Positions 29,088 through 36,109 of a DNA stretch of 42,459 bases are shown in pieces. The notes below the pieces were generated by a model that had not been told where the DNA came from, ran no database searches, and saw only the letters and a list, made by a program, of their open reading frames with translations. Source of the stretch: a virus; IMG/VR virus record IMGVR_UViG_3300042472_000598, positions 1 to 42,459 of that record; one strand, 5' to 3'. Position numbers and translations under genes: made by a program. How positions within the stretch are numbered: the first letter of the stretch is position 1; each line of letters starts with the position of its first letter.

Positions 29088-29106
29088 AATCTAGTTCTGT
29101 TACAAT
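29078..29106 (+). promoter_or_regulatory. Sigma70 promoter with start codon at +1
   Basis: TTGCAA (29078-29083), 17 bp, TACAAT (29101-29106), ATG six bases on at 29113. The -35 overlaps the end of the His-rich gene. Confidence 0.65.
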
Positions 29107-29112
29107 AGAACT

Positions 29113-29361
29113 ATGCAAATAAACGAACTTCACGAGATTGATCAACTGCTAGCGTATGTTGATCCAAAATACTATGACACCTTTTGCGATGTTTGGTACC
29201 AAGGTCTAGACGCCTACAAGGAATACCCGCACAGCTTGATCATAATGGCCAATGCTGTACTGAATCACTGGGACATTCCATTGTACGCAGAAGATGTATC
29301 TTGGTCTGACGCAGACAAGTGTTTTATTTGGCATTTCATTAAACAAAAAGGAACAGAATGA
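29113..29361 (+). CDS. Hypothetical acidic protein, 82 aa, leaderless
   Basis: The ATG is at the predicted transcription start, with no ribosome site. Begins [11 protein letters not shown]; rich in Asp, Tyr and Trp. Overlaps clpP by four bases (ATGA), so it may serve to load ribosomes for clpP. Function unknown. Confidence 0.7.
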   Translation: MQINELHEIDQLLAYVDPKYYDTFCDVWYQGLDAYKEYPHSLIIMANAVLNHWDIPLYAEDVSWSDADKCFIWHFIKQKGTE

Positions 29362-29978
29362 GTTTAGTACCAATGGTCGTTGAAAAGAGCGGCACAGGCG
29401 AGCGAGCATATGACATCTACAGTCGCTTGCTCAAAGAACGTATTGTCATGCTGGAAGGTGAAGTCACTGACCAAATGGCAAATTTGATTGTTGCCCAGTT
29501 GCTTTATCTTGAAGCAGAGAATCCTGAAAAAGACATCAGCTTGTTTATCAACAGTCCGGGCGGAAGCGTTACAGCAGGCTTGGCCATCTATGATACCATG
29601 CAGTTTATTAGACCTGACATCAGCACCTACGTCATGGGGCAAGCGGCCAGTATGGGTAGCTTCTTGGCACAAGCAGGTGCCGCAGGCAAGCGTTTTGTTC
29701 TGCCAGAGAGTCGCACAATGATTCATCGTGTTAGCTCAGGCACACGTGGCACCAGTGGATCTATTCACGTACAAGATCTACAATTTGAAGATGCCAAACG
29801 TAGCTTTGAAGAAGCACAACGTATCAACCGGCGCCTGACAGAATTGTATGTGCGTCATAATACAGCAGGCAAAACATATGACGAATTGTTTGCCACTATG
29901 AAGTTTGACACCTTCCTAAGTTCTGACGAAGCAGTTGCTTATGGCTTGGCTGACAAGGTTATGACCAAAAGAGTTTGA
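29358..29978 (+). CDS. clpP: ClpP-type serine protease
   Basis: 206 aa. Catalytic Ser98 in GQAASMGSF, His123 in TMIHRVSSG, and Asp184 in KFDTFLSS. The INSPGGSV oxyanion loop is intact. Compared with E. coli ClpP the stretch between His and Asp is about 12 residues longer, in the handle that joins the two rings. No Clp ATPase is in the window, so it may pair with host ClpX/ClpA, act on phage proteins, or work alone. Followed by an intrinsic terminator. Confidence 0.92.
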   Translation: MSLVPMVVEKSGTGERAYDIYSRLLKERIVMLEGEVTDQMANLIVAQLLYLEAENPEKDISLFINSPGGSVTAGLAIYDTMQFIRPDISTYVMGQAASMGSFLAQAGAAGKRFVLPESRTMIHRVSSGTRGTSGSIHVQDLQFEDAKRSFEEAQRINRRLTELYVRHNTAGKTYDELFATMKFDTFLSSDEAVAYGLADKVMTKRV

Positions 29979-29997
29979 TGTAACAATTAAACAACAC

Positions 29998-30020
29998 AAA
30001 AGGATCTAAGGGTCCTTTTT
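29998..30020 (+). terminator. Intrinsic terminator after clpP
   Basis: AAAGGATC pairs with GGTCCTTT (one G-U) around loop TAAG, followed by a T-run. Confidence 0.75.
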
Positions 30021-30022
30021 CT

Positions 30023-30051
30023 TTGACCTTTTTTAAAAACTGTGTTATACT
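30023..30051 (+). promoter_or_regulatory. Sigma70 promoter
   Basis: TTGACC (30023-30028), 17 bp, TATACT (30046-30051), 29 bp before the SleB-like gene. Confidence 0.8.
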
Positions 30052-30080
30052 ACACACTTATCAATTTACTCGAGGTAAAC

Positions 30081-30614
30081 ATGAACAAGTGGCTCGCTGG
30101 ACTATGTGTAGGTATTGCAGTAATTTTTATGATCAGGATTGAGGACCAACTTGAAGATATTCAAGCACAGGTGCAGGACCTTAATCACATTGTTAAAACC
30201 AATCAAGGTATCGCTCTTACTTCTGCAGATGTTGATTGCATGACAAAAAATATCTATTACGAAGCAGGAGTTGAGGATAAAGTTGGCAAGTATGCAGTGG
30301 GCCATATCACAATGAATCGATTAAAGACTGGCTACTGGGGCAAGAGCGTTTGTGATGTTGTTTACTCCAAAGACCAATTCTCTTGGACCAGACTGAAAAA
30401 GCTTCCCAAGCCTGATCAAGAAAAATGGATCGAAAGCATGTTCATTGCCAGAGACGTAATACAGGGATATAGGGTTGCCAGTTTAGGCAATGGATTGTTT
30501 TACCATGCTGACTACATTAAAGATCCACATTGGGTAGATCACAAGCATAAAATTACCCAAATTGGCCGTCATATTTTCTATAATAAAGCCAAAAACAGCT
30601 GGTTAGAGTTGTAA
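30081..30614 (+). CDS. Cell-wall hydrolase, SleB/Hydrolase_2 family, 177 aa
   Basis: The signature region CMTKNIYYEAGVE, AVGHITMNRL and VCDVVYSKDQFSW is typical of Hydrolase_2 (SleB-like) peptidoglycan hydrolases, with Glu in YYEAG as likely catalytic residue. A single hydrophobic N-terminal helix (WLAGLCVGIAVIFMI) acts as signal anchor. ATG preceded by GAGGTAAAC. Likely part of lysis or of entry; alternatively a lytic transglycosylase carried by virions. Confidence 0.8.
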   Translation: MNKWLAGLCVGIAVIFMIRIEDQLEDIQAQVQDLNHIVKTNQGIALTSADVDCMTKNIYYEAGVEDKVGKYAVGHITMNRLKTGYWGKSVCDVVYSKDQFSWTRLKKLPKPDQEKWIESMFIARDVIQGYRVASLGNGLFYHADYIKDPHWVDHKHKITQIGRHIFYNKAKNSWLEL

Positions 30615-30623
30615 AAATGCAAC
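30608..30623 (+). promoter_or_regulatory. Operator-like palindrome variant (copy 3)
   Basis: GTTGTAAAAATGCAAC, one base from the array-1 site, overlapping the end of the hydrolase gene. With copy 4 it can also form hairpin GCAACAA/TTGTTGC (30619-30638). Confidence 0.5.
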
Positions 30624-30633
30624 AATAACCCTT

Positions 30634-30649
30634 GTTGCTAAAATACAAC
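30634..30649 (+). promoter_or_regulatory. Operator-like palindrome variant (copy 4)
   Basis: GTTGCTAAAATACAAC, 31 bp upstream of the -35 box at 30681. Identical to the site at 34420. Confidence 0.5.
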
Positions 30650-30680
30650 AAAAATAGGCTCAAAATACCCCAGAAAATGG

Positions 30681-30709
30681 TTGACCAAAGGCTCAAGACC
30701 GCTTATAAT
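30681..30709 (+). promoter_or_regulatory. Sigma70 promoter, start codon at +1
   Basis: TTGACC (30681-30686), 17 bp, TATAAT (30704-30709), then six bases and ATG at 30716, in frame with the ATG at 30740. Confidence 0.85.
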
Positions 30710-30739
30710 CAATACATGTTAAGCAAAAAGGAGTTCAAG

Positions 30740-31018
30740 ATGAGTTATGTAATTGTTGCAAAAGGTACCGGTTTAATCGTTACAGATGGTCCTAACAAAA
30801 CCCGTGCATACAAAACTTTTGGTGCCGCCCGTGCTACCAGAACTCGTTTGTGTAACAAAGCAGGTTGGACTGAAGACCAGTTGAACATTGTGAGCCGTGA
30901 CACTTACCGTGCCCCTAAGATTACAGTTCGTAATTTGATGACAGGTGTGCCAGTAGAAATTGATGCTGATACACCTTGGGCTTGCCGTGTTGACAGCGAA
31001 GCATTTTGGAGCAATTGA
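30740..31018 (+). CDS. Hypothetical protein, 92 aa, two in-frame starts
   Basis: AAAAAGGAG precedes ATG 30740. An in-frame ATG at the predicted +1 (30716) would add MLSKKEFK. The protein begins MSYVIVAKGTG, with a basic middle rich in Arg and Thr. No domain recognised. Overlaps nothing; the next gene starts one base later. Confidence 0.7.
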   Translation: MSYVIVAKGTGLIVTDGPNKTRAYKTFGAARATRTRLCNKAGWTEDQLNIVSRDTYRAPKITVRNLMTGVPVEIDADTPWACRVDSEAFWSN

Positions 31019-31019
31019 T

Positions 31020-31163
31020 ATGAAAGTGATTTATAACGGTTTATTGGGTGGATGGTACATTGTGCGTGGCGCACATCAGACACCCATCAGTGGACGTTTT
31101 GAAACCAAAGAAGCCGCGGTGGCTCACTTGCGTAGACGCAATCCCATGCATACAGGAGTTTGA
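31020..31163 (+). CDS. Small hypothetical protein, 47 aa
   Basis: Starts one base after the previous stop (TGATATG). Begins MKVIYNGLLGGWYIVRG, a compact beta-rich start, then FETKEAAVAHLRRRN, as in small phage proteins related to SPOR-like or DUF-type folds. Function unknown. Confidence 0.65.
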   Translation: MKVIYNGLLGGWYIVRGAHQTPISGRFETKEAAVAHLRRRNPMHTGV

Positions 31164-31164
31164 T

Positions 31165-31404
31165 ATGATATTCCCAGGTAAAAAAATAGCTCTAAATCGT
31201 GTGGGTCCACGTGAGATTTCCACAGTTGAACTTCCTAGGTTTGCTGTCGAAGATCGTGTACAGTACGAAACCTGCGTGTTCTTGGACGATGGTTCTAGCG
31301 ATGTGGTTGGTCGCTATAACACCTTGGAAGAAGCACACCATTTTCATAACGCCATAGTCAGACACGAATTGTTTCATAACGATGTTGCTAAAACACAACA
31401 ATAA
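31165..31404 (+). CDS. Hypothetical protein, 79 aa
   Basis: AGGAG site in the end of the previous gene. Begins MIFPGKKIALNRVG; C-terminal NTLEEAHHFHNAI helix is His-rich. Function unknown. Confidence 0.65.
   Translation: MIFPGKKIALNRVGPREISTVELPRFAVEDRVQYETCVFLDDGSSDVVGRYNTLEEAHHFHNAIVRHELFHNDVAKTQQ
31384..31399 (+). promoter_or_regulatory. Operator-like palindrome variant (copy 5)
   Basis: GTTGCTAAAACACAAC, inside the end of the 31165 gene and upstream of the 31429 promoter. Confidence 0.45.
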
Positions 31405-31428
31405 CCCTGAATACTCAAGGGTCATAGG

Positions 31429-31457
31429 TTGCTCACTGGACCAAGACCGTTTATAAT
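31429..31457 (+). promoter_or_regulatory. Sigma70 promoter, start codon at +1
   Basis: Weak -35 TTGCTC (31429-31434), 17 bp, TATAAT (31452-31457), six bases, ATG 31464. Partial copy of the 109-bp module. An ACCCT/AGGGT hairpin lies between operator and promoter. Confidence 0.65.
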
Positions 31458-31487
31458 ACATACATGTTGAACAAAAAGGAACTTGAA

Positions 31488-31763
31488 ATGACAGCATCGA
31501 TTAGAGAAGCAGTTGGCCGCAATATGCAACGTGAACGTGAAATCGGCATGTATGGTGTTACTGAAGACGCCTTGCGTGAAAACATTGAAAGTTCAATTAC
31601 TTTTAAACTGTCAGGTCCTATGATGATTGTGGCAGGCATGCTGAGTGACGCACAAGAGATGATGGCATATGAGCAACCTGACTTTCGCACTATTGAAGCT
31701 CAACGTCAATTGCTCAATCGTGCCAAGTGGGTTTTGTTTGAATACATGGACACAACGAAATAA
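31488..31763 (+). CDS. Hypothetical protein, 91 aa, two in-frame starts
   Basis: AAAAAGGAA before ATG 31488; in-frame ATG at +1 (31464) would add MLNKKELE. Begins MTASIREAVG, Met-rich and helical. Function unknown. Confidence 0.7.
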   Translation: MTASIREAVGRNMQREREIGMYGVTEDALRENIESSITFKLSGPMMIVAGMLSDAQEMMAYEQPDFRTIEAQRQLLNRAKWVLFEYMDTTK

Positions 31764-31772
31764 GGAATTATT

Positions 31773-31940
31773 ATGAAAATCTCTACCGCTATCTCAGTAT
31801 TACAAAAAGATGCAGACTTTTTGGGTATGCCTTTATTGGACTTCTTGAAGTTCGTTAAAACAAACCCCATGGCTCAAACTCAAAAGACCATGGAAGCTTA
31901 TCGTGTGTTTGAAGCTCAGGCCGCAGAGTTCTTTGCTTAA
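31773..31940 (+). CDS. Small hypothetical protein, 55 aa
   Basis: AAGGAA site seven bases before ATG. Begins MKISTAISVLQKDAD; helical, ends FEAQAAEFFA. Function unknown. Confidence 0.7.
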   Translation: MKISTAISVLQKDADFLGMPLLDFLKFVKTNPMAQTQKTMEAYRVFEAQAAEFFA

Positions 31941-31949
31941 GGAGAAATT

Positions 31950-32003
31950 ATGAAAGCACTTATTGGATCAGTATCTGGTATCATAGTGCTAGTAATTTTT
32001 TAA
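31950..32003 (+). CDS. Tiny hydrophobic peptide, 17 aa, possibly truncated
   Basis: AAGGAG site with ideal spacing before ATG; the peptide MKALIGSVSGIIVLVIF is one short membrane-like segment. Its last 23 bases overlap the end of the convergent radical SAM gene, so it may be the stump of a small membrane protein cut by that gene's arrival. Confidence 0.4.
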   Translation: MKALIGSVSGIIVLVIF

Positions 32004-33441
32004 TGTAAGACTGTATGTGATTTTTTCCTGTTTCAACCAATTGACTTGTGCTGAAACTTATTTTGCTAAGTTTTTTCTCAAACAACGTTTTATCAAATCC
32101 GTATTGCATCAACATCAAGGTATACCAAGATCCAAACCTAGCTGTAATTGCTCCTTGTCTTGGTGCCAACTCTTTTAAGAAAACTTCTACATCATAGTAA
32201 TTCCACTGATCGTTGACCCATGCCCAGGGTCTTTTCTGATAAGGAAATGTATAACCGTAATTGGTTGCGTTTCTCTCAAACTCACTGAGATTTTTGGAAT
32301 CACCATTTTGATTCATTCCTAGAGTGTGTAGCGCCATATGATGTAGATCATTTTGTTCAAACCAATCCAATGTACTGTTTATGCTCTCTTTATTATCCCC
32401 GGGCAAGCCTACGATAAAACTTAAAGTTTGATAGACCTTGTTACCCCAGATATCGTGATATAATCGCGGAATATAGTCTCTGGCTTTCTTGCCACTCCAG
32501 GCTTTTCCTATAACTGTTGATCCTTTTTCTCCGAGAGTTTCAATACCGTGAAATGCCGCCAGCAGACCCGACTCGGCCAGCATGTAAGGTACATCTTCAT
32601 ACCTATCTAATAAGTCTGCTCTTAGGTATGCAGTATAGTTAATTTTAAAAGGCAAAGATGTAACCATCTTATGCCATTCCCGCATCTTGTATTCTGTATC
32701 ATTGAATGTATCGCAGATAACATAATAATTTGTTATTCCCCATTTCGCGTAGTTATGTAATAACTCAGTTTTGATTAATTCCATACTTCTAAGATAATCT
32801 AATTTTCCTCTGCCCAACATCAAGTGGTTACAAAACTTACATTTAAAAATACAGCCCCGGCTGATTTCTATTGGTAAGGTTTCTCCGGGCATAATACAAT
32901 CACTGTCAGTAAACAAATGATTATCTGTTTCTATATTAAATTGTAGATTTCTTGCAGACTTGTAATTTTTAAAAAGTCCCCAGGACTTAATTTCAAATTC
33001 GAATAACGGTTGTTCTCCGTGTCCTTTGTAAAATTTTAAAAGTTCAACAAAGGTATCTTCACCGTATTCTAAAATACAGGCATAATCCTTCTTTACGATG
33101 TTGTCCTTAGTTGTGGGAGACGATGCTTGATACCCACCAAAGACTAATTTTATCTTGGGATATTCTTTGGTTATGCGATTAATTACATTAATGACATAAT
33201 CAGGAATTAATCCTTTTTCAGTTAAAAATGTTGTAGAGATTCCTAATACACAGGTTGTTGGTGTAATAAATTTTACTGTTAATGTGTATAGTTCTTCCTC
33301 AGTAAGATGTAAAAGGTGATCGATTACTTGAGCTGTATATCCTGCATCTCTGGTAGCTTTTGCAATTTTATAAGCACCGAGAGTCCTATGTATCATATAT
33401 TTGTTGAGACCAGGACCAGCATTCCATAAAATTACATCCAT
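31981..33441 (-). CDS. Cobalamin-binding-type radical SAM protein, 486 aa
   Basis: Same plan as the 22916 protein: N-terminal B12-binding-type domain (LGAYKIAKATRDAG, VFGGYQASS), then C197-x3-C201-x2-C204 in RGCIFKCKFC, CDTFNDT and VGLPGDN. The identical RGCIFKC core shows paralogy. Runs against the direction of all neighbours and has no same-strand partner, suggesting a separate acquisition. Substrate unknown. Confidence 0.85.
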   Translation of the reverse strand: MDVILWNAGPGLNKYMIHRTLGAYKIAKATRDAGYTAQVIDHLLHLTEEELYTLTVKFITPTTCVLGISTTFLTEKGLIPDYVINVINRITKEYPKIKLVFGGYQASSPTTKDNIVKKDYACILEYGEDTFVELLKFYKGHGEQPLFEFEIKSWGLFKNYKSARNLQFNIETDNHLFTDSDCIMPGETLPIEISRGCIFKCKFCNHLMLGRGKLDYLRSMELIKTELLHNYAKWGITNYYVICDTFNDTEYKMREWHKMVTSLPFKINYTAYLRADLLDRYEDVPYMLAESGLLAAFHGIETLGEKGSTVIGKAWSGKKARDYIPRLYHDIWGNKVYQTLSFIVGLPGDNKESINSTLDWFEQNDLHHMALHTLGMNQNGDSKNLSEFERNATNYGYTFPYQKRPWAWVNDQWNYYDVEVFLKELAPRQGAITARFGSWYTLMLMQYGFDKTLFEKKLSKISFSTSQLVETGKNHIQSYIKKLLAL

Positions 33442-33477
33442 AAAATTCCTTTTATATTAGATATTTATCACAATCTC

Positions 33478-33506
33478 TTGACACAAATTGGTTCTTGTGT
33501 TATAAT
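33478..33506 (+). promoter_or_regulatory. Sigma70 promoter
   Basis: TTGACA (33478-33483), 17 bp, TATAAT (33501-33506), then AAGGAG and the ATG at 33532. Confidence 0.88.
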
Positions 33507-33531
33507 TGGTACTTAGAAACAAGGAGTTGAT

Positions 33532-33741
33532 ATGGGTTACAAGATTTTGAATTCCGTAGACCGTATGCGTGAAAAGTATGGTCCACGTGCGGGCCTAGAA
33601 GGTCCTTTCAACTTCAATGGTCGTGTGTTATACTACGATGTCAGGGAAGGTGCCTACTACGATCCAACCACAGACTTCTACCTGGCCCAGGATGAGATGT
33701 ACATGATTGAGCAACGAATCGTAGACACCTTATCACAATGA
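33532..33741 (+). CDS. Hypothetical protein, 69 aa
   Basis: AAGGAG site six bases before ATG. Tyr-rich (YYDVREGAYYDPTTDFY). Overlaps the next gene by four bases. Function unknown. Confidence 0.75.
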   Translation: MGYKILNSVDRMREKYGPRAGLEGPFNFNGRVLYYDVREGAYYDPTTDFYLAQDEMYMIEQRIVDTLSQ

Positions 33742-33971
33742 AGTTTGACTTTGATGAAGTGCTACAGTGGGCAGGTGCAGTTTTAATTATTGCAGGGCAC
33801 TCATTGAACGCCATTGGCCCTTCAATGTATCCTTATAATATTGTGGTCTTTGCCCTAGGAACCGTAGCGTTTTTAACCTGGGCCATTCGTGCAGGGAATC
33901 GACCACAAATGGCAGTTAATTTAGTGTCAATAGCCATTGGACTTGTAGGGTTAATATCTGCCTTTGGTTGA
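33738..33971 (+). CDS. Small membrane protein, three predicted helices, 77 aa
   Basis: Hydrophobic segments at about residues 10-28, 33-50 and 57-75. Starts by ATGA overlap. The next promoter's -35 box lies over its stop codon. Function unknown; overall layout recalls small transporter-like or holin-like proteins, without evidence for either. Confidence 0.7.
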   Translation: MKFDFDEVLQWAGAVLIIAGHSLNAIGPSMYPYNIVVFALGTVAFLTWAIRAGNRPQMAVNLVSIAIGLVGLISAFG

Positions 33972-33996
33972 CCAAAAATTTCCAACCTGCTATAAT
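33968..33996 (+). promoter_or_regulatory. Sigma70 promoter
   Basis: TTGACC (33968-33973), 17 bp, TATAAT (33991-33996). Confidence 0.85.
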
Positions 33997-34026
33997 ACTT
34001 GTATCAAGACTAAACAAGGATTAAAA

Positions 34027-34386
34027 ATGAAATTGCGTGTCGTAACATGGTTTTTTGTTACCTACCTTGACGGTGACTATGGTTTTGGTAAGCGTAATAA
34101 TGAATACTTTTACATTCCTGACGATGAAACATATAAAAAACATTTTCGAAAAGACTGGAAAATGTTGGATTTTATTTTGTACCAGTTAGCACCTAAAATT
34201 GTATTAAACAATAAAACAATACAAGCAAATCCCAAGCGATATGGAGAAATAATATCTGACTGGGAATTAGTTGACAACAGCTTTTTAACGGAATATGAGC
34301 AGTACCAAATTTGGCGCCATGGCGAGGTCTGTGACCCTACTCCGATTATACCGTCCTTTGTAGCCGGTCCTGGCGTCAGATATTAG
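34027..34386 (+). CDS. Hypothetical protein, 119 aa
   Basis: AAGGA before ATG. Begins MKLRVVTWFFVTYLDG; aromatic-rich, alpha/beta. No family recognised. Confidence 0.7.
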   Translation: MKLRVVTWFFVTYLDGDYGFGKRNNEYFYIPDDETYKKHFRKDWKMLDFILYQLAPKIVLNNKTIQANPKRYGEIISDWELVDNSFLTEYEQYQIWRHGEVCDPTPIIPSFVAGPGVRY

Positions 34387-34392
34387 GTGAAA

Positions 34393-34415
34393 TTCTGCTT
34401 AATTTTTAAGCAGAA
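34393..34415. terminator. Perfect 10-bp hairpin, possible terminator
   Basis: TTCTGCTTAA/TTAAGCAGAA with 3-nt loop, just after the 34027 gene. No T-run follows, so termination is uncertain; it could stabilise the mRNA 3' end. Confidence 0.4.
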
Positions 34416-34419
34416 AAGT

Positions 34420-34435
34420 GTTGCTAAAATACAAC
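34420..34435 (+). promoter_or_regulatory. Operator-like palindrome variant (copy 6)
   Basis: GTTGCTAAAATACAAC, same as 30634-30649 and at the same distance from its promoter. Confidence 0.5.
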
Positions 34436-34466
34436 AAAAATAGGCTCAAAATAACCCAAAAAACGG

Positions 34467-34495
34467 TTGACCAAAACCTAAAAACCGCTTATAAT
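34467..34495 (+). promoter_or_regulatory. Sigma70 promoter, start codon at +1
   Basis: TTGACC (34467-34472), 17 bp, TATAAT (34490-34495), six bases, ATG 34502 in frame with ATG 34526. Confidence 0.85.
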
Positions 34496-34525
34496 ACATA
34501 CATGTTAAGCAAAAAGGAGTTCAAA

Positions 34526-34909
34526 ATGGAAGACTTTAAAAGCTGGGAAGAGATGAGCGATTTGGAGCAAGCCCAATGCACTTTTTGGGACATGTACAAG
34601 GATGCTTATGGCTTCCGTCCCCGCGGTATTGATACTTCTACTTGGACTCTTGAGCAGTTCCAAGATGAGTTTGTGATCTTGGGTCAAGCCATTGACCGCG
34701 AAGAGACAGCTCGCAAGGCTTCCGAAGCTGAGGCAATCGACAAGTTCGAGAAGCATGTAGTCAACACCATCTGTATGGGTGCTGGTGACCGTGCTACGGC
34801 ACTTCGTTGGATCATGGATGCTTCTAGTGCCAATGGTGATTGGGAATATCTTTGCTACGATCTGGGCCTCCCATATCGCTACTTTTCGGTTGACAAGGTT
34901 GCAGTTTAA
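34526..34909 (+). CDS. Hypothetical acidic protein, 127 aa, two in-frame starts
   Basis: AAAAAGGAG precedes ATG 34526; +1 ATG 34502 would add MLSKKEFK. Begins MEDFKSWEEMSD; acidic, helical, Trp and Tyr rich. Its 3' end contains the -35 box of the next promoter. Function unknown. Confidence 0.7.
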   Translation: MEDFKSWEEMSDLEQAQCTFWDMYKDAYGFRPRGIDTSTWTLEQFQDEFVILGQAIDREETARKASEAEAIDKFEKHVVNTICMGAGDRATALRWIMDASSANGDWEYLCYDLGLPYRYFSVDKVAV

Positions 34910-34918
34910 TTGTATAAT
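34890..34918 (+). promoter_or_regulatory. Sigma70 promoter, start codon at +1
   Basis: TTGACA (34890-34895), 17 bp, TATAAT (34913-34918), six bases, ATG 34925 in frame with ATG 34946. Confidence 0.85.
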
Positions 34919-34945
34919 ACAAACATGTTCAAAAAGGAGTTAACG

Positions 34946-35203
34946 ATGTCAGCATTAAAAACATACTTGGTTCGTAAAAACGCATATGGTACAATCTTTG
35001 GTGCCAAAGAACTTACCCTGGACAATGCTACGGACCGTCAACGGATTGCTGATTCGATTGACTCAGATCTGAGTCCTGAGAATTTGTCATGCGACGGTGA
35101 GTTGCCCCGTAGTCTGGTTCAAGCCCGTTACAAGGAATTGACAGCCGCGGCAAAAGAATTGCAAAAGTTGGATCCCTCTGTTAAGTTTTACGAATTTGCT
35201 TAA
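34946..35203 (+). CDS. Hypothetical protein, 85 aa, two in-frame starts
   Basis: AAAAAGGAG before ATG 34946; +1 ATG 34925 would add MFKKELT. Begins MSALKTYLVRKNAYG. Mostly helical. Function unknown. Confidence 0.7.
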   Translation: MSALKTYLVRKNAYGTIFGAKELTLDNATDRQRIADSIDSDLSPENLSCDGELPRSLVQARYKELTAAAKELQKLDPSVKFYEFA

Positions 35204-35212
35204 GGAATAAAA

Positions 35213-35623
35213 ATGGCATACGTTAGTCAAGAACTCAAAAGTAAGTTAAGCCCTGCTATCAAGGCAGTTTGCAAAAAGTATGGCATCAAGGCCAGTATTG
35301 CAGTTCGCAGTCACATGACCCTGTGTCTTAATATCAAAAGCGGTGCTATTGATTTTATTGGTAACAGCAATCGTGTGTGTGGTGCAGACTTTTACCAAGT
35401 GGCACGAGGCTTTAAACCCAACACCACTGGTTACGATCAAGTAAACCCTTATCACTTTCAAAATCATTATGATGGTGATGCTCGAGCATTCTTGACTGAG
35501 GTACTTGCAGTTATGAATGACGGTAACTGGGACAAGAGTGACATCCAAAGTGATTACTTTAATGTAGGTTGGTATGTGGATGTGAACATTGGCACCTGGA
35601 ACAAGCCTTATACAGTAGCATAA
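35213..35623 (+). CDS. Conserved phage protein, LPD29-like, 136 aa
   Basis: AAGGAA site. AIKAVCKKYGIKASIAVRSH and LNIKSGAIDFIGN match, from memory, the LPD29 (large polyvalent protein-associated) domain found in phage and plasmid proteins. Its function is not known. The stop overlaps the next start by one base. Confidence 0.7.
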   Translation: MAYVSQELKSKLSPAIKAVCKKYGIKASIAVRSHMTLCLNIKSGAIDFIGNSNRVCGADFYQVARGFKPNTTGYDQVNPYHFQNHYDGDARAFLTEVLAVMNDGNWDKSDIQSDYFNVGWYVDVNIGTWNKPYTVA

Positions 35624-35814
35624 TGCCTTATAACATTGAGTTCCCTGCCTTGTATGCAATAACACAAATGCAAGCAGATAGGCTTAGAGCAGTTGGTGAT
35701 AATTTAGAATACTATTCAGTAGATGTAAGGATTGATTATGAGCGGTGGATTCAGTACCAAACGGAATATGGCAAATGGTCGAGGGATTCCGTATCCAATG
35801 ACTTCAATGGCTGA
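35623..35814 (+). CDS. Small hypothetical protein, 63 aa
   Basis: Starts in the stop of the previous gene (TAATG). Begins MPYNIEFPALYAITQ; ends with a WSRDSVSNDFNG tail. Function unknown. Confidence 0.6.
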   Translation: MPYNIEFPALYAITQMQADRLRAVGDNLEYYSVDVRIDYERWIQYQTEYGKWSRDSVSNDFNG

Positions 35815-35842
35815 AGCAAATCAAAAACGTAGAAAGACTAAA

Positions 35843-36109
35843 ATGAGTTTCAAACAAAAACTTCGCGAGTGGTTGTACGATGACAGCAACGAGACGCCAC
35901 CTCACATTGAGCGTGATGAGAATGACTTGCGTGAAGAACAGGCTATCAACTTTAGTATAATCCCTGCGGCAGGTGGTCGCATTGTACAGGTACGGGTTTA
36001 TGACCATCGCAAAGATCACAATGTGACTAAACTGCATATCATTACGCCCGAAGAGAACTTGGCTGAGAGCCTTGCACAAATCTTACAAATCGAACAACTG
36101 AGCCGATAA
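35843..36109 (+). CDS. Hypothetical phage protein, 88 aa
   Basis: The ATG at 35843 gives MSFKQKLREWLYDD, a start that recalls a phage family with a KLREWL helix followed by INFSIIPAAGGRIVQVR and YDHRKD. Earlier in-frame ATGs (35738, 35798) exist. One-base overlap with the next gene. Function unknown. Confidence 0.65.
   Translation: MSFKQKLREWLYDDSNETPPHIERDENDLREEQAINFSIIPAAGGRIVQVRVYDHRKDHNVTKLHIITPEENLAESLAQILQIEQLSR

Larger units (their letters stand above)
30634..30742 (+). repeat. 109-bp promoter module, direct repeat copy 1
   Basis: Operator, promoter, leaderless ATG and ribosome site. By eye 99 of 109 positions match 34420-34528, with no gaps. Unrelated genes follow the two copies, so the module itself was duplicated. 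Confidence 0.8.
34420..34528 (+). repeat. 109-bp promoter module, direct repeat copy 2
   Basis: Second copy of 30634-30742, differing at about ten positions, none of them in the -10 box or ribosome site. Confidence 0.8.
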
